Shown here piece by piece: positions 12,422 through 62,905 of a DNA stretch of 64,000 nucleotides (positions within the stretch are counted from its first letter, which is position 1; the number at the start of each line of letters is the position of its first letter). Location of the stretch: positions 7,644,501 to 7,708,500 of the forward strand of contig CM049403.1 in NCBI GenBank assembly GCA_026929865.2. Direction: 5' to 3'. A program made the translations under genes and the position numbers. The notes beneath the pieces are model-generated. The model did not search any database. It was given only the letters and a program-made list of their open reading frames with translations, and had not been told where the DNA came from. This DNA is from Hyperoplus lanceolatus. Lineage: Eukaryota > Chordata > Actinopteri > Uranoscopiformes > Ammodytidae.

Positions 12422-13033
12422 TCAGTGCGTTTTCTAACCAAACTTGCAGTTAGGAATCCTGTGCGTCTCTCTGTGTTATTTCTCTCTCTCTCTGTAACTG
12501 GTCAAACCTGTGTGAAATCTGCTGAGCAGAGCATGAGAGCAAATAGCGCTTTATTATTGTCACAATATATACACAACAGGTTTGCTCACCCTCAGGGAAA
12601 TAATCACATATGCTCTCTCTCTCTCTCTCTCTCTTCATGGTGCCGTCCCTTTCTTCTCTCAGTAAAAGTACAACATGCTAATCGGACCATTCACCAGATG
12701 TTGCTGATTCTAGATTTAAATGATTGTCCACTACAAAGTTGTGACCTTGATGTTTTTATTTAAATTGAGATGTATAACAAGCAGTGGACAAGAATTAAAA
12801 TCTTGAAATCAGGATTTTTTATGTCATCAAGCAATTTATTTCTAGTTTAAGTTGCAAAAATGATCGCGGTTGACTAATAGTGTAGAAATTCCCTACTGCT
12901 GGGAACGGTTCCAGGCCAATAATATGGGATTTTATCATTTTGATTATTGCAATGTAATTTCACTTACTTAAAACTATTGGATCTGCCCATTGCCACTCTG
13001 TATCCAAACTCTTCTGCACAGCATATCTGATAA
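12422..13033. other. Gene-free DNA with CT-rich tracts
   Basis: Contains CT repeats at about 12480-12493 and 12613-12633. No coding exon was recognised. Confidence 0.4.
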
Positions 13034-13177
13034 TTAAAGGTGCTACGAGGAACTTTAAAATATTTCTGAAACAGTCTAATTTTTCCTCTAATGATCATAA
13101 ATGACATGTACAGCAAACGAGACCATCAGTGCATAGAATGCTATTTTTATATAGTTTTTCTTAATGCCTTTGTCATG
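13034..13177 (+). mobile_element. Truncated copy of the TTAAAGCC element
   Basis: The sequence from TTAAAGGTGCTACGAGGAAC onward matches the left 140 bases of the element at 5906, including the ATCATAAATGAC and AGCAAACGAGACCATCAGTGC blocks. The match then stops. No right end is present, so this is a 5' fragment. Confidence 0.6.
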
Positions 13178-13252
13178 GGTGCACTCACCCAGGAACAACA
13201 GCTGATGTAGTTAAAAAAAATACTGCTTTTGTGCAAGAATTAACACAAACTG

Positions 13253-13578
13253 TAAAGTTCCACGGAAGTCAGTGTTTCTGAAGAATGTTTGTTGTCAAAA
13301 TCGCTTTATGTCAAAATCAGTGAATATCTCCTCATGACCCACTACCTGTTCATACTGTGTGTTAGCTCAAATTAATATGTTAATATGCACAGCCTAGGCT
13401 CTGTAAACTGGTATGTAAACAAAGGGGGCCCATCATGCCCTTTTACAGAGCCTAGGCTGTGTATTAACAGTGGATTTTTTTCCAGCGTGTATACAGTATG
13501 GACATGTAGCGGAGCATGAGGAGATTTTCCCTTATTTTGACAACAAGCCTTCTCCAGAATGACTGACTCCACCTTTAA
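13253..13578. mobile_element. Palindromic MITE (GGTGGAGTCAG family), copy A
   Basis: The two arms are long imperfect inverted repeats. AGAATGTTTGTTGTCAAAAT and ATCTCCTCATGACCCACTAC on the left face GTAGCGGAGCATGAGGAGAT and TTTTGACAACAAGCCTTCTC on the right, ending in CTCCACCTTTAA. A second inner palindrome, AGCCTAGGCTCTGTAAAC against TTTACAGAGCCTAGGCTG, lies in the middle. Similar copies lie at 15756 and 39825. Confidence 0.75.
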
Positions 13579-15755
13579 ATCCAGATTGGGAATTTAAACA
13601 GAAGAAGTCTGATGAAAAAAAAATCAAAATCAAACACCACAGAGTGCCTCTAAAAACTCTTTTATTATTCATGTTTAATTTTAGATTAATAATAAATCAT
13701 CCCAAACCACAACACCCACACTCTGAACTTTCTAATGGCACAACTATGTCTGTCAGGAAAAATGAATCCAGTCATATCTCTGGCTGCATACATGTGTGGT
13801 TTTGTGAACGTGTGTGTGTGTGTGTGGATGTATGAATCTTGAGTGTGCTTACTTATGGACCTAGATTTGAGCCTTGGACTGCAATGCTCTGATTACTGGG
13901 CCCCAGTCCAATCGATTGAGCCGTCTTCTATTCATATTTGATATGCCTCGGGGCAGTGGGGCAATGCTTTAAGAATCCAGCCGTGCCCCTTGGAGTAAAT
14001 CTGGTCAGCCTAATGGCTCCTTTGAAGGTTTTTGCTTGAAAAGCTTCTCTCTGAGATTGAGCTGGAGAAGTGTCTCTCAGAGGGAGGCATGCAGTAACAT
14101 ATGAGAAGAAATATCTAGTCACATATGATTAGGTTTCTTAAAAATAAGAACAGGCCACTGTTCAGTTGCTTCAGAAAAAAAAGTTCGGTGTCAAAAGGTT
14201 TTTGTTTAAAGTCTACCTGTTTGGCAAAGCAGTGCTGTCACACCTGGGTTGAGCCCCTTTGCCAGTCACTTGAGTGTGTGCTGGAGGCTGCCTCTGAGTG
14301 TTAAAGGCACTTTATTGCTAAACTCATTCCAACAGGAGGAAATCCCCCTGAGACGATGTTCAGTCTCCCAGTGTGTGTGTGTGTGTGTGTGTGTTGTATG
14401 TGTCTGCACATTTCCTGCATATTTGGACACAGTTTCTTTTAAATGGCAATGTCATTTTTGTAAGGCGATACACACGGCAGGCAAACAGATCATTTCTTCA
14501 AGCAGCGGTCAATTTTGCTTCCATAACATGTCTTCATTCATAGTATAAATAAAAAGGTGCAACATTTAAATTAAGTTGTTTATTTGACTAATCCTAGTCT
14601 GTTTGCGTCTGTATATTTCTCCTATACAACCATATTTACCAGACATTATCTCAACACTCGTTTTCTTTTTTCAATGCTCTGAGTCTGAACCAAAAATATC
14701 AACTCCTAAATCGCTGACATCAACTAAACTTTCCATAATCATCTTTTGTTAATTGTATGATTTATGAGACCTTTTGTTTTTAAAAACATGCATAGAAAAT
14801 TGTATTTTTAAAACCTGTACATAAAATTTTTTGATTTAAAGAAAAAAGGCTGTATCCAAAATCTATCCTGGAAAAACCTTGGACTCCTGCATCTTGTAAA
14901 AAGGAAATAAAGATTTTACCTCTGGCTTTATCCAACATCTAGATTGTTAGTGTTCAAATAGATACAAAAGTACACATACTTAGTTTGATATTGCAACATT
15001 TTCATATTTATTTAAACATTTCTAAAAAAGAATTGATGTTATTTAATTTATCAACTAGCAAAGTTCTGTGGTGACATCTATAAGTTCAAAAATGTTCCCC
15101 TACTCACCTGCAGTGTCTCGCCTTGAACTCATTTTGATAATGCTAATTTGAGGTTTAACATGAAGTTTATTTTCATTTGAAGAGAATAAATGCACCAGTG
15201 TGCACACGGCATTAAGTCTGTCTTTAAATGAGCCGGCCTCTTTCCTTCTCTCCCTCACTCTGTTCATCTTGGGCTTTAAAATATTCAGTGTTTTTCGCAG
15301 GCCTGGATTTTGTACCATTTTAAGGGAAGTGAGGCATAGAAAATCCTTGTGAGTCAGTGATTTCAATCAATGTTGAGAGAAGACGACTTACTGATTGTTC
15401 CTCTTTTTTTCTGCCTTTTTTTGCCTTGTTAAAGTAAAAGAAAAGATGAGACAGTAGGAGGATCTCCTGACAGCTGTTCAGGTGAGAGATGCTGCTTATG
15501 AACTCAGTATGGAGTATGGCTTGAGTCTAAAAGCATTCAGTATAAATGGTGGAGGTTTTATCTGAAAATATTGGCATCTGGTGTTGAAAGGCTTTTCTGA
15601 TATTGATTCATTTGATTTGAGAATCCTTCATTCTTATCCCACCTGCTTTATTTACAACAACACTTCCCTACTTTTTTAAATTTGTTAATTTAATATGAGT
15701 TGTTATTGCCTGGTTCCAAACACAGGTCTACACCCTGATATCCTGCTTGTTTAGA
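13579..15755. other. Gene-free DNA with a GT microsatellite
   Basis: Contains a (GT)n tract at about 14371-14394. The segment 14552-14765 shares blocks (AAAAGGTGCAACAT, TATTTCTCCTATACAA, TTTCCATAAT) with 61250-61400, so it is probably a diverged repeat. No exon was recognised. Confidence 0.4.
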
Positions 15756-16089
15756 TTAAAGGTAGAGTCAGCGATTCTGGAAAATTCTTGTTGACAAAAT
15801 CACTTTTTGCCAACATCAGTGAATATCTCTTCACGATCTGCTACCCGTCCGTACTGTGAAAGATCATGAGTTAATATAGCCTAGGCTCTGTAAACAGGTG
15901 GACCCTCTTCTTTTCATACCCTTTGTTTAATACCAGTTTACAGAGCCTATAGGCTGTAGGCCCACAGTATAAACACTACATTTTCAGTATGGGCAGGTAG
16001 TGGATCGTGAGGAGATATTAACTGATTTTGACAAAAAGTGATTCTGACCAAAAAAAAGCATTCTCCAAAATCGCTGACTGCACCTTTAA
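15756..16089. mobile_element. Palindromic MITE (GGTGGAGTCAG family), copy B
   Basis: It begins TTAAAGGTAGAGTCAGCGAT and ends ATCGCTGACTGCACCTTTAA, an imperfect inverted pair. The arms match the copy at 13253, as does the inner palindrome CCTAGGCTCTGTAAAC against GTTTACAGAGCCTATAGG. It has no coding capacity. The hairpin-like structure is typical of MITEs. Confidence 0.8.
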
Positions 16090-17498
16090 GTCAATAAATC
16101 ACTTCTGACTGAATTCTGGTAAACTCTGTAAAACTCAGTCCCTGCTCCAGTCCCTCCGAGGATCACAGCTGCTGCTTGTGTCTGCCAACTTCCTGACAAA
16201 AACTCGTTTTTTAAAATAACAGCCATGAGGGTTAAAAACAGTTGGTTAACGGTTAAATCTGCTCCGACTGTTTAAGGTAAACACATGGCTACAGTGGTCA
16301 AAACAAATAGGAAGAGCGCCTCTGGGCAACAATCACAATCACGGCAGCAAGATGGTGAGATGGCCTGGCCCTTTGTCTGCCTGTATAGGCCTACAATATA
16401 GGCTACTCGGAGAAACACAGAGCTCATTATTGGTATTGCTCTTCCGTTGGGTAAAACAAGTTTATGCCTATTAAAATAACAACTTGACTGTCATATAAAA
16501 TAGCGCATAATAAATGACACTGTATGTGGCCTATAGGCTGACATTCTGCGGACTTCTGCGCTCATTTCAGTCATGAAACCTGAATTTAACGAACAATAGA
16601 TTGTCACATAAAGCTGCCGAACATTTTATTCAGTCAAGGACATTGGTCCCATATCCTAAAATTGTGAGAAGAAAAAAATGCCATCCTCATCTTAGATCAT
16701 TCCACTTTTAGATTTTATTGCATTTAAGTAGGCTAATTTCAATAAAACCATCTAGAAAAAAAATTAAGCCAGAGGGGGGAGGGGAATTATATAAAATAAA
16801 AAATGTAGCCTATTTCAGAGAATAAAATGTGCAAAACGGGAATGTGGAAGATAGGCTACCAGCTTCGTGAGAAAGGCGTGACCCTCGTGTTTATTAAATC
16901 ACACAGTCTGACGCTGTTTTGCCAGCACGTCTTCTCCACAGTGAAAACACAAATGCCTGTGTTCTTTGGAGAGGCGCAGATTTCCATCTCTGTTAGTTAC
17001 TGTCGATCCGGTTATTGAAGTGTGTGAGTACAAATATTTTGGGTTTCACGCCCACTGAAGCTGATTGCTATCAGTCCACGTATAACACATGATGGAGGCC
17101 TCATCTTATAGCATATCTTTCGCCTCTCTTAACAGTTTACAACTTATCTCTGGTTTGTGGACAACATGCAGTTTATAGGCCTACAGAGTGCATGGTCAAA
17201 TCACTAGTGTTGTCCGTCAGAATAAGTGGTTGTTTGAACTTTTTCCCTTTTTATAAAATAAATAATTATATATATATATATATATATATATTTCCAATGC
17301 ACTTCCACGTAAATTCCTTTTTTAACAAAGATATAAACATAGGCTATTTCATCTCCATTCAAGAAATGTCCTCCGTTTATAAAGTTTATAAAGTCTTTGT
17401 CACATCATGTCCTTGTTCTTTTCCAAGAGCATTTCATTCAGAGTCACAGAGCGTCAAATGACGTGATGCCTTGATAATCGCCGTTGATTTGTTCTGTT
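16090..17498. other. gfi1 3' flank, probably with its 3' UTR
   Basis: This lies immediately 3' of the gfi1 stop codon on the minus strand. The first minus-strand AATAAA signals noticed are at 16895-16890, 16719-16714 and 16630-16625 (plus-strand TTTATT), so a 3' UTR of 0.6-0.9 kb is plausible. A (TA)n tract lies at about 17267-17291. No other gene was recognised. Confidence 0.35.
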
Positions 17499-21530
<4,032 letters not shown>

Positions 21531-21780
21531 GTCTGGTGATGTGAGAGCGGTGAGTCAGTGGTGAGAATAATCCAACTGTAGCCTATAGTCCGCTCTGACC
21601 TGAACTCTCCTACTGTTTGGAGGGAGACGCGGCTCCGAGGGCTTTTAAGCGATTCCAATCTGGCGACTGGGCATGCGCACACCGTCCGTCCCGTCTGCCA
21701 GGTGTTGGGGCGGACAGGTGTCACTGCAGCGGGCACCTCACCTCACTCCACTGCAAAAAGAAGAAAATAAATCTTTATTT
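21531..21780 (-). promoter_or_regulatory. Candidate gfi1 proximal promoter and 5' UTR
   Basis: GC-rich DNA directly 5' of the gfi1 ATG. On the minus strand it reads, toward the gene: two E-boxes (CACCTG) near 21718 and 21701, TGCGCATGC near 21675-21667, and a TTAAAA box at 21648-21643. Then come about 110 bases to the ATG. A start site near 21615 would fit the TATA-like box. TTCAG|GTCAGA near 21600 and CACCAG|ACATG near 21533 could bound a very short 5' UTR intron, but about 66 bp is small. All of this is inferred from position. Confidence 0.35.
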
Positions 21781-24700
21781 TTCAGTCAGCGCGCAGTGTG
21801 GGTCATAAGAGGAAAATAGTCCAGGAAGGAATTTTCAGCAGTGAGTTTTATGTTTTTATTTTATGACAGGCAACGAATTGGACAATAACCTACGTCAGAG
21901 ACTTTTTGCCGTTTGAATCTGGACTTTTTGCAGTGTTGGGGGGCAGCGCCTGGAGCAGATCGTGCCCGTGGCAATCAGTGGAAGTGATAGAGCAGCAGCA
22001 GCAGCGGGCCTTATCACCCCGCCGCTGACAGGGGGAGAGGAAACACGGAGGCGCACCCCAGGGTGTCAGCTGCTGCCTTAGAGGCTGCGTGTAGCGTGAG
22101 GGCGGGGGAAACTCTGAATATACATTGTGCTTTATATAGATCATGTTCACCTATAGGCTACATATAGTCCTATACACACAGGGGCGTATAGCAGCACAAT
22201 CTGGGCCCCAACCATGAAGTCGGTTATGCGGGCCTTATTTCTCCCTCTATCCATTTTATTATCCACATTTAAAAAAAGAAAAAATGTCTAACAAAATAGC
22301 CTTATTGTGTCTAGCCTACAACTGTTTACATTACTCTGTGTTTAATAGTTACTGAGAACTGTTCATACCAAGTTGCCAGGGCCGGGTTTGGAGTTTATGA
22401 GATGCCTGGCCAAAAAGAAATAACAAAAGTTAAAAAGGGGCTTTTAAAACGAGAAGGAGCTGGGGACGAAACCAGTTTGCACATTTTAGAAAGGTTGAGG
22501 ATGGACACAGGGAGCATCCACTTTTAAAAAATTGAATTCCTGAGTCACACAAAATGTATTCTCGGAACTGCGTAAACAAACTGACGCCAGTTTGTAAACG
22601 CTGCCATAGTAACTGAAAAAATAGGAGTGATGTGGAGCTGATAGGTTTAATCAACATTGTGTCAATTCATTGGGAGATGACTTGAATGTAACCGATATTC
22701 ATTTGAAGATGCACTATAGCTTTGATATAAAACAAATCAAAGTAATTGATTTAGGCCCTGGGTACTCAGTTCCACCACAGTTCCACCACATTCAATATTA
22801 TAGAAAATGATCCACATTAAATACGCACCAATTTGGACGAAACCTTGGAAACATGACACAGTTTGGTGGAGCTGTGACGCGCTATAGACTGTTATTATGT
22901 GACAGACACTCGCCGTGCTCCCGCCTGCGGTGCTGACAGTTTCACATTACCAGCTGAAAAGAATGGAAGAAGTGCCTAACAGAGACAATTTGTCGCCTGT
23001 TCGCCCCATGGATGCAGATTGTTGCGTGTTAAGCGTCATTACGCACGGGACAATAGAGCCGTGCATCCTGATGGACAATGCAGGTGAATTCAATGAATCA
23101 AAAAACCAGTACGATAGAGTAAGAACTTTGATTATCACAAGATGAATCACCACAACAATGCATAGCATCATTCATATTTGATTGGGACTGCATATCCGCC
23201 TGTTTTCTGAAGAAAAAAATCCTTTTAACATGTAAGAATTTCTTTATTTTTTAATAATGAGTTTTCCCATTTCGATGACATTTTTAAGATTACAGAGCAG
23301 CATAGGCTCTCTCAAACCTAATGGAGTGAACATCTTCTACAGACGCACGTTTACCTATCAATAAATCAGCTCAAACCAAATCATCCATAACTGAAACTGG
23401 TCAGTAGCTGAAGACACAATGTTATGGGCTAACTCTGTAGATATAGATCTTTTCACTGTCAGAACGAGCAGCATTGGTCGGCTCCGGGAAAAGCCGTTTA
23501 TCAGCCCACCATGGACAGGAAATCAAAGCGCCACATGCCGCGGCTCGATTAGACACACGCGGCCGTGGCATCCGGACAGTGTTGGTGAAGATATGAAGCT
23601 TGAACCGATAAAAGTCACAGCAGACAGACAGACCTGCTGCTGCCCGTAGTTAACCGATAGGCACACACACGCAGCACACACACACACTTTCATAACGCTG
23701 CGTAAAAGCAACTGTGGCATCCTGCCATGACAACACACTTAGACATAACAGACCCGAATTAGGCTATAATATCATAATTTTTTATTAATTCAAAGTATTT
23801 TCATTACCTGGTACTTTGCAAAAGCCACCATTTGTCTGAGAAGATTTATGTTTTGTTCACGCGGTGTTCACTATCCCTATTGTTTGTGCATAATTAATTC
23901 AAACCTTTCTTTCACCATATTGAAATAGCCTACAACCCTCGGCACAGCTCAGGTCTTAATGCACTTTTACTATGCAATATGTTACAATTTAGACAAATTA
24001 GGTATCGGCTAAAGTAAATAATAATTATGTTTTAATCTCAAAATATTTCCTCCCAAAAAAAAGAATAAGTTAATATCGAAGGTCTCTTATCCGTTTTAAG
24101 AAAGTTTTTCTTTGGTCTCAAATTAGGGTAGGCCTAATATTGAATCCAAATTTAACGATTAAGACCTAACATAATTTAATACGATTTAAATATCAACATA
24201 ATCCGACGTTTCTTTGGCAGGTGCAAAAAACTGCCAAACTCTCCTGAAATTGTTCTGGAATGTTGGGGTTTTACAAGCAGTCTGTTCAATTTGAAAAAAA
24301 CGTTACTGCCCCTTACTGTGCTTTTAAATGGCTTCAAAATACCCGCAAGCATCAATCACTGCAATCACATACAGTATATAGAAAAATAAATTACATAAAA
24401 CTATACTACATTCAAAGTCACATAGAAAGTCATCTTCACACCAGCATTCAGCAATATCACCAACCTGGCCTCTTCCAGTGCCCCGAAGAGAGGAATGCTC
24501 TTTTGAAAATGTGGTTTTCTGCATGAAATGATTAGTAGATGAGGCTCAGCGCTACAAACCGCGACAAATCACTTCCTGAAAGCAGTCAATCTAAGCGAGA
24601 ATCTTCAGAGGAAGGCAAAACATCCCACATGTCTTCACAGTCATCTCAACACTGGGGTTAGGGTTAACATGTGAGACATGAGCCAAGGAGTTTATCAAAC

Positions 24701-26239
24701 ATTTTATTGTGAAGTCCTCACACAGACACACTCGCAATCTCAATGTAGTCTCCAGAGTGTGCTGACTGCTCCATAGTGTAGCCATGTGTGTCCTTACTGC
24801 ACTGCAGACTCAAAAAGTGCCATAGCGTGTTCCTCTCATCAAACACAGCGTAATCTGGTTCATCGAAGGGACATTATTATCACCACGTCAAAGTCTCAAT
24901 CGTTTTTCTGTTTCCTGAACGTGACAGCCAAGCTATAGTCACTTCCAGCTCGCCTTTATACTGAAAACAGGAGTTAGTGTTGGTTTACAGACATTCAGAC
25001 ATATTCAAAGTCCTATACACATCCAGGTCCGTGCGTATGAAATGGAGTGGAATTGGCCTGTGGCTGAGCACAGTGCAGAATATAGTGCTGCTGACTTTGG
25101 TGACACTTTGACCCATTGATTCCCACCCCAGATGGTGTTATAAAGTGTGCTATGTTCTGTTATCTCAGCTTTCTTTCTCCCCCACTTCTAAAGTTCCCCA
25201 GACTGTCATCCATTTCTGTGCAAATTTGTGATACGCAAAACATATGATAGATAGACATTACTCATGTTTGACTCAATGTGCTGCGTTGACTTACTGCATG
25301 GGTCATTCTGAAAGTCAAGTTTGAATGTGTTAAGAGAACTGGGCTCCAATAGTAGTAACTTCAAAAATAAACCTGTCCCCTTTTCAGCACTAAGTATTAA
25401 CGTTAACTGTTGTGGAGAGAGCATTGCTGAAGTCTTCTGATGGGCGAATGTCACTTATTGTTTTTCTCTTAACAGGAATTCAGCCCACTCGTCTCTAAAA
25501 CAGGATTTGTGTTACCATATTATACTGTACGTACATGTCCCTTTTCTTTCAGAATTCTACAATATTCTAAACATAGGATATGATATGATACATATTTTCA
25601 AGTTCAAATGGAGTTTGAAAAAAAGATCATCATAATACACATTTACATATCTACAAGTATGCAGGTGTCACATTGACCGTGTGGTAAGTAACACCAAAGG
25701 CATGCGGCATGTGCTAAGGCCAAAAAGTCAAGTGTGGCTGACCCAAGCGGCTTTGATACCAGCCTATGACCAAGCTCATCAAGACAATAGATATTTATAT
25801 TTATATATACACACACACACAGCACATAATTCTGCCTCTGCATGATGGACACTTAGTAGTAACGGCATCAATACATTTGTGATGTTCATTTATAAAATGC
25901 TTTAAAAAGTATAAAAAGCCATTGGATGAAGTGTGTGATGTAGCCTTAAAGCTCTCTTTCTGTGTGTTGTACCTACAGGAGGGCTCAGGGCTGACTTTGA
26001 TACGCTGCACATCATTGAATACACTGATGATGTGATTCAGTCAGTGGTGTGTGCTGGCCTCAGGAAGTAAAGGAAAAACTACAAACAAACAAAAATCAAC
26101 AACTCGTTAATCCATAGGTGGGTGTGATTCTCCTGATATGAAATGATGATGCATTTCCTTTTTTTCTGGAACTTAAGAAAGTCCAGCTCCAGACTTGTCC
26201 TTTTTGAAATGTCTGCTGTAACACCTCTGACAGCATGTG
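21781..26239. other. Spacer between gfi1 and evi5
   Basis: No coding exon was recognised in this 4.5-kb spacer. A GC-rich patch at about 21940-22110 with clustered GCAGCAGC and CGCCGC lies 0.5 kb upstream of gfi1 and may be part of its control region. The evi5 3' UTR should lie at the right side. A minus-strand AATAAA at 24708-24703 is one possible poly(A) signal. Other parts are AT-rich and featureless. Confidence 0.4.
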
Positions 26240-60755
<34,516 letters not shown>

Positions 60756-61498
60756 CTACTAATATGAGAAAAAAGTTTCAAACACTTCAGCCGAATACAT
60801 TAGCTATACTTTCAAAGTTAGCATAGCTAGGTTTCTAACTTGAGCGCTAGCCAGCATTAAGTTTAGCTAGTTCCCATTGACTTGGTCCAGCCCGTGCAGC
60901 CGTAGCCTATAATACGTGTACACAAATGTCTGCAACAGAGCCCGGACAGACAGCGGCGGCCTACCAAATGTTTACATCGCACGGAGCATGCGCCTTCGGC
61001 TCAAACACCAAACAACACTGCCACCTAGTGTTCGTAAGAAGAAAAGCAAACTGTAAGTAGGCTACCTTTGACTGACCATTTCCATTCATTCAGAAAGAGG
61101 AAATAGGTAGTAGGCCTACTGTATTTCCAAATTAAACAAAGGATGCGGGAAGTGCAATTGACTATCTAAAACAGTCTTGCATCTGTAGCATATTGCTAAC
61201 AACTTCTCAAGAGACACTGCAGGCAAAAACATTGCTTTTTCAAGGCCTAAATAAAAGGTCCAACATGTAGGCTACATATATTTCTCCTATACAATCATTT
61301 TAACAGCCATTTTCTTTTTCTAATCCTAACATTTGTACTCCGAACCAAACATTTAAACTTTTAAATCAACTATACTTTCCATAATTTCCTTAGCACTATT
61401 CTGAAGGTTATTAAAGAAGGATTTGTTGTTAATATGTTGTTAATTTCCTGAATTACTATATATTGTGTATGGGAGAATGCGGTTAGTAGGCACACTTA

Positions 61499-62905
61499 TT
61501 ACTCTAGGGAGAATTGCTCATCACGAACACGTCTTTTAATAGTCATTCCTACATTAAATTGAAGCTTAAGCTGTTGGCTTGAAATGTGTATCCCTCTTAT
61601 TTTCAAACTTATTGTAGGCTAATGAAGAACCACCAATTGACCATCAAAGACACTCTGACACATAATGACAACCAACCCCATTAAGGGGTCTGTTGTCACA
61701 CATTGGGGTTGTTTGTCACAATGTTATCTTAATTGGAAAACTCTTAAAAAGAAGGCAAAACTACATTTGAAAGTTTAATTGTATTGTCAAGTTGACAAAT
61801 ATGCCTACAGAACTTAATGTATCTTAATACAAAATGATCAAGGACGACGAACAGGAAACCCATATAAGACCAGCCATGTAACAACATAAAGGAAAAAAAA
61901 CAGGTCTAACAATAATAGCCTACTCAACTAGGCTACACACATTCACTATCTGAGTCAGTGATGGCAAATGTAGGGTCTGTTCACTCCAACTAAGCAGGGC
62001 TTGTGTGTCCACTGGTTGCACATCCAACACTTCTCCCATACCTCCCCTGAACGGCTGTTGGAGAACGTTTCCATACAAACCAAACAAAAACTATCCTCTC
62101 CATCTGATGAAGAATCCTCCTCCTCACTCTTTCGCTTCTGTTTCTTCTTCCCCAGCTGCGGTGGAGTGCACTGGGGTGCAGGAGCCTCTAGATTGGGATG
62201 CACTGGGTCGTTTGGATTTTGTTGCCCTTTTTTCTTTTGCATGCTAGCTGCCTTTTCCTGCTTTATTCTCTCCTTCTCTGGAGTGTCAGTGAGGATACAA
62301 CATGAAATTTCTTTCATTTTTGAGTTCCTTTCCTGGCTGCAGCATTTGGATAACATATGACGACCAACCCCGAAGAAAATGTGAATACCAACCCCAACTG
62401 GAATTTCTTGCTAGCATCAAGGCTTACAACCATCTAACAACAACTAGTTAGCTATAACAATCTAAACTATTATATATTATATATATTGCTTTCCCTTCAC
62501 ACTTTTTAAGCTTAACATGTGTTTTGTTTTAAATCCATTAAAGCCTAGAAGAAAAATACTGAGGAGCTAAATATTTTCAATTTGACATGATAAACACAAA
62601 ACATCCTCTCACCTCAAATGTAGCTGTCTTATTCCAAAAGAGGACTATTAGGTGACCTGGTCACAATTCTGGACATTTCCATTCCAAAATTTCAGAGACA
62701 GCGCCTTCTGGTTGTTACTCTAGTGAGAATTCCTCATCACCAAAATCTCTTTCAATAGTCATTCCTACATAAAATTGAAGCTTACGATGTTGGCTTGAAA
62801 TGTGTATCCCTCTAATTTCCCAACTTATTGTAATGAAGAATTAATTGACCATCAAAGACACTCTGACACATTGTGACAACCGACCCCTAAATGGGGTTGT
62901 TGTTG
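61499..62905 (-). mobile_element. Transposon remnant between two direct repeats
   Basis: A block of about 190 bp at 61499-61690 recurs in the same orientation at 62715-62905 (shared TTGGCTTGAAATGTGTATCC and ACCATCAAAGACACTCTGAC). Between them lies a transposase-like C-terminal frame. GACAACCAACCCC-type motifs and their inverse GGGGTTGTTTGTCAC cluster at the repeat ends. It is probably a decayed DNA transposon. The class is not certain. Confidence 0.55.
61955..62356 (-). pseudogene. Transposase C-terminal fragment with zinc-binding motif
   Basis: A 133-codon frame with a Lys/Glu-rich middle (KKQKRKSEEEDSSSDGEDSF) then Cys/His pairs: CLVC, CWMC, HKPC and a final ICHH. This resembles the PHD-like tail of pogo/jerky-like or piggyBac-like transposases. 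The last expected Cys is lost. The frame reads HH-stop, whereas a two-base shift would continue DSDSECV to a nearby stop, so a small deletion probably ended it. The catalytic domain is absent. Confidence 0.6.

Noticed and set aside
61940-62360. Plus-strand frames over the transposase remnant
   Set aside because: The minus strand shows the Cys/His zinc pattern and Lys-rich linker. The plus frames are its shadow.
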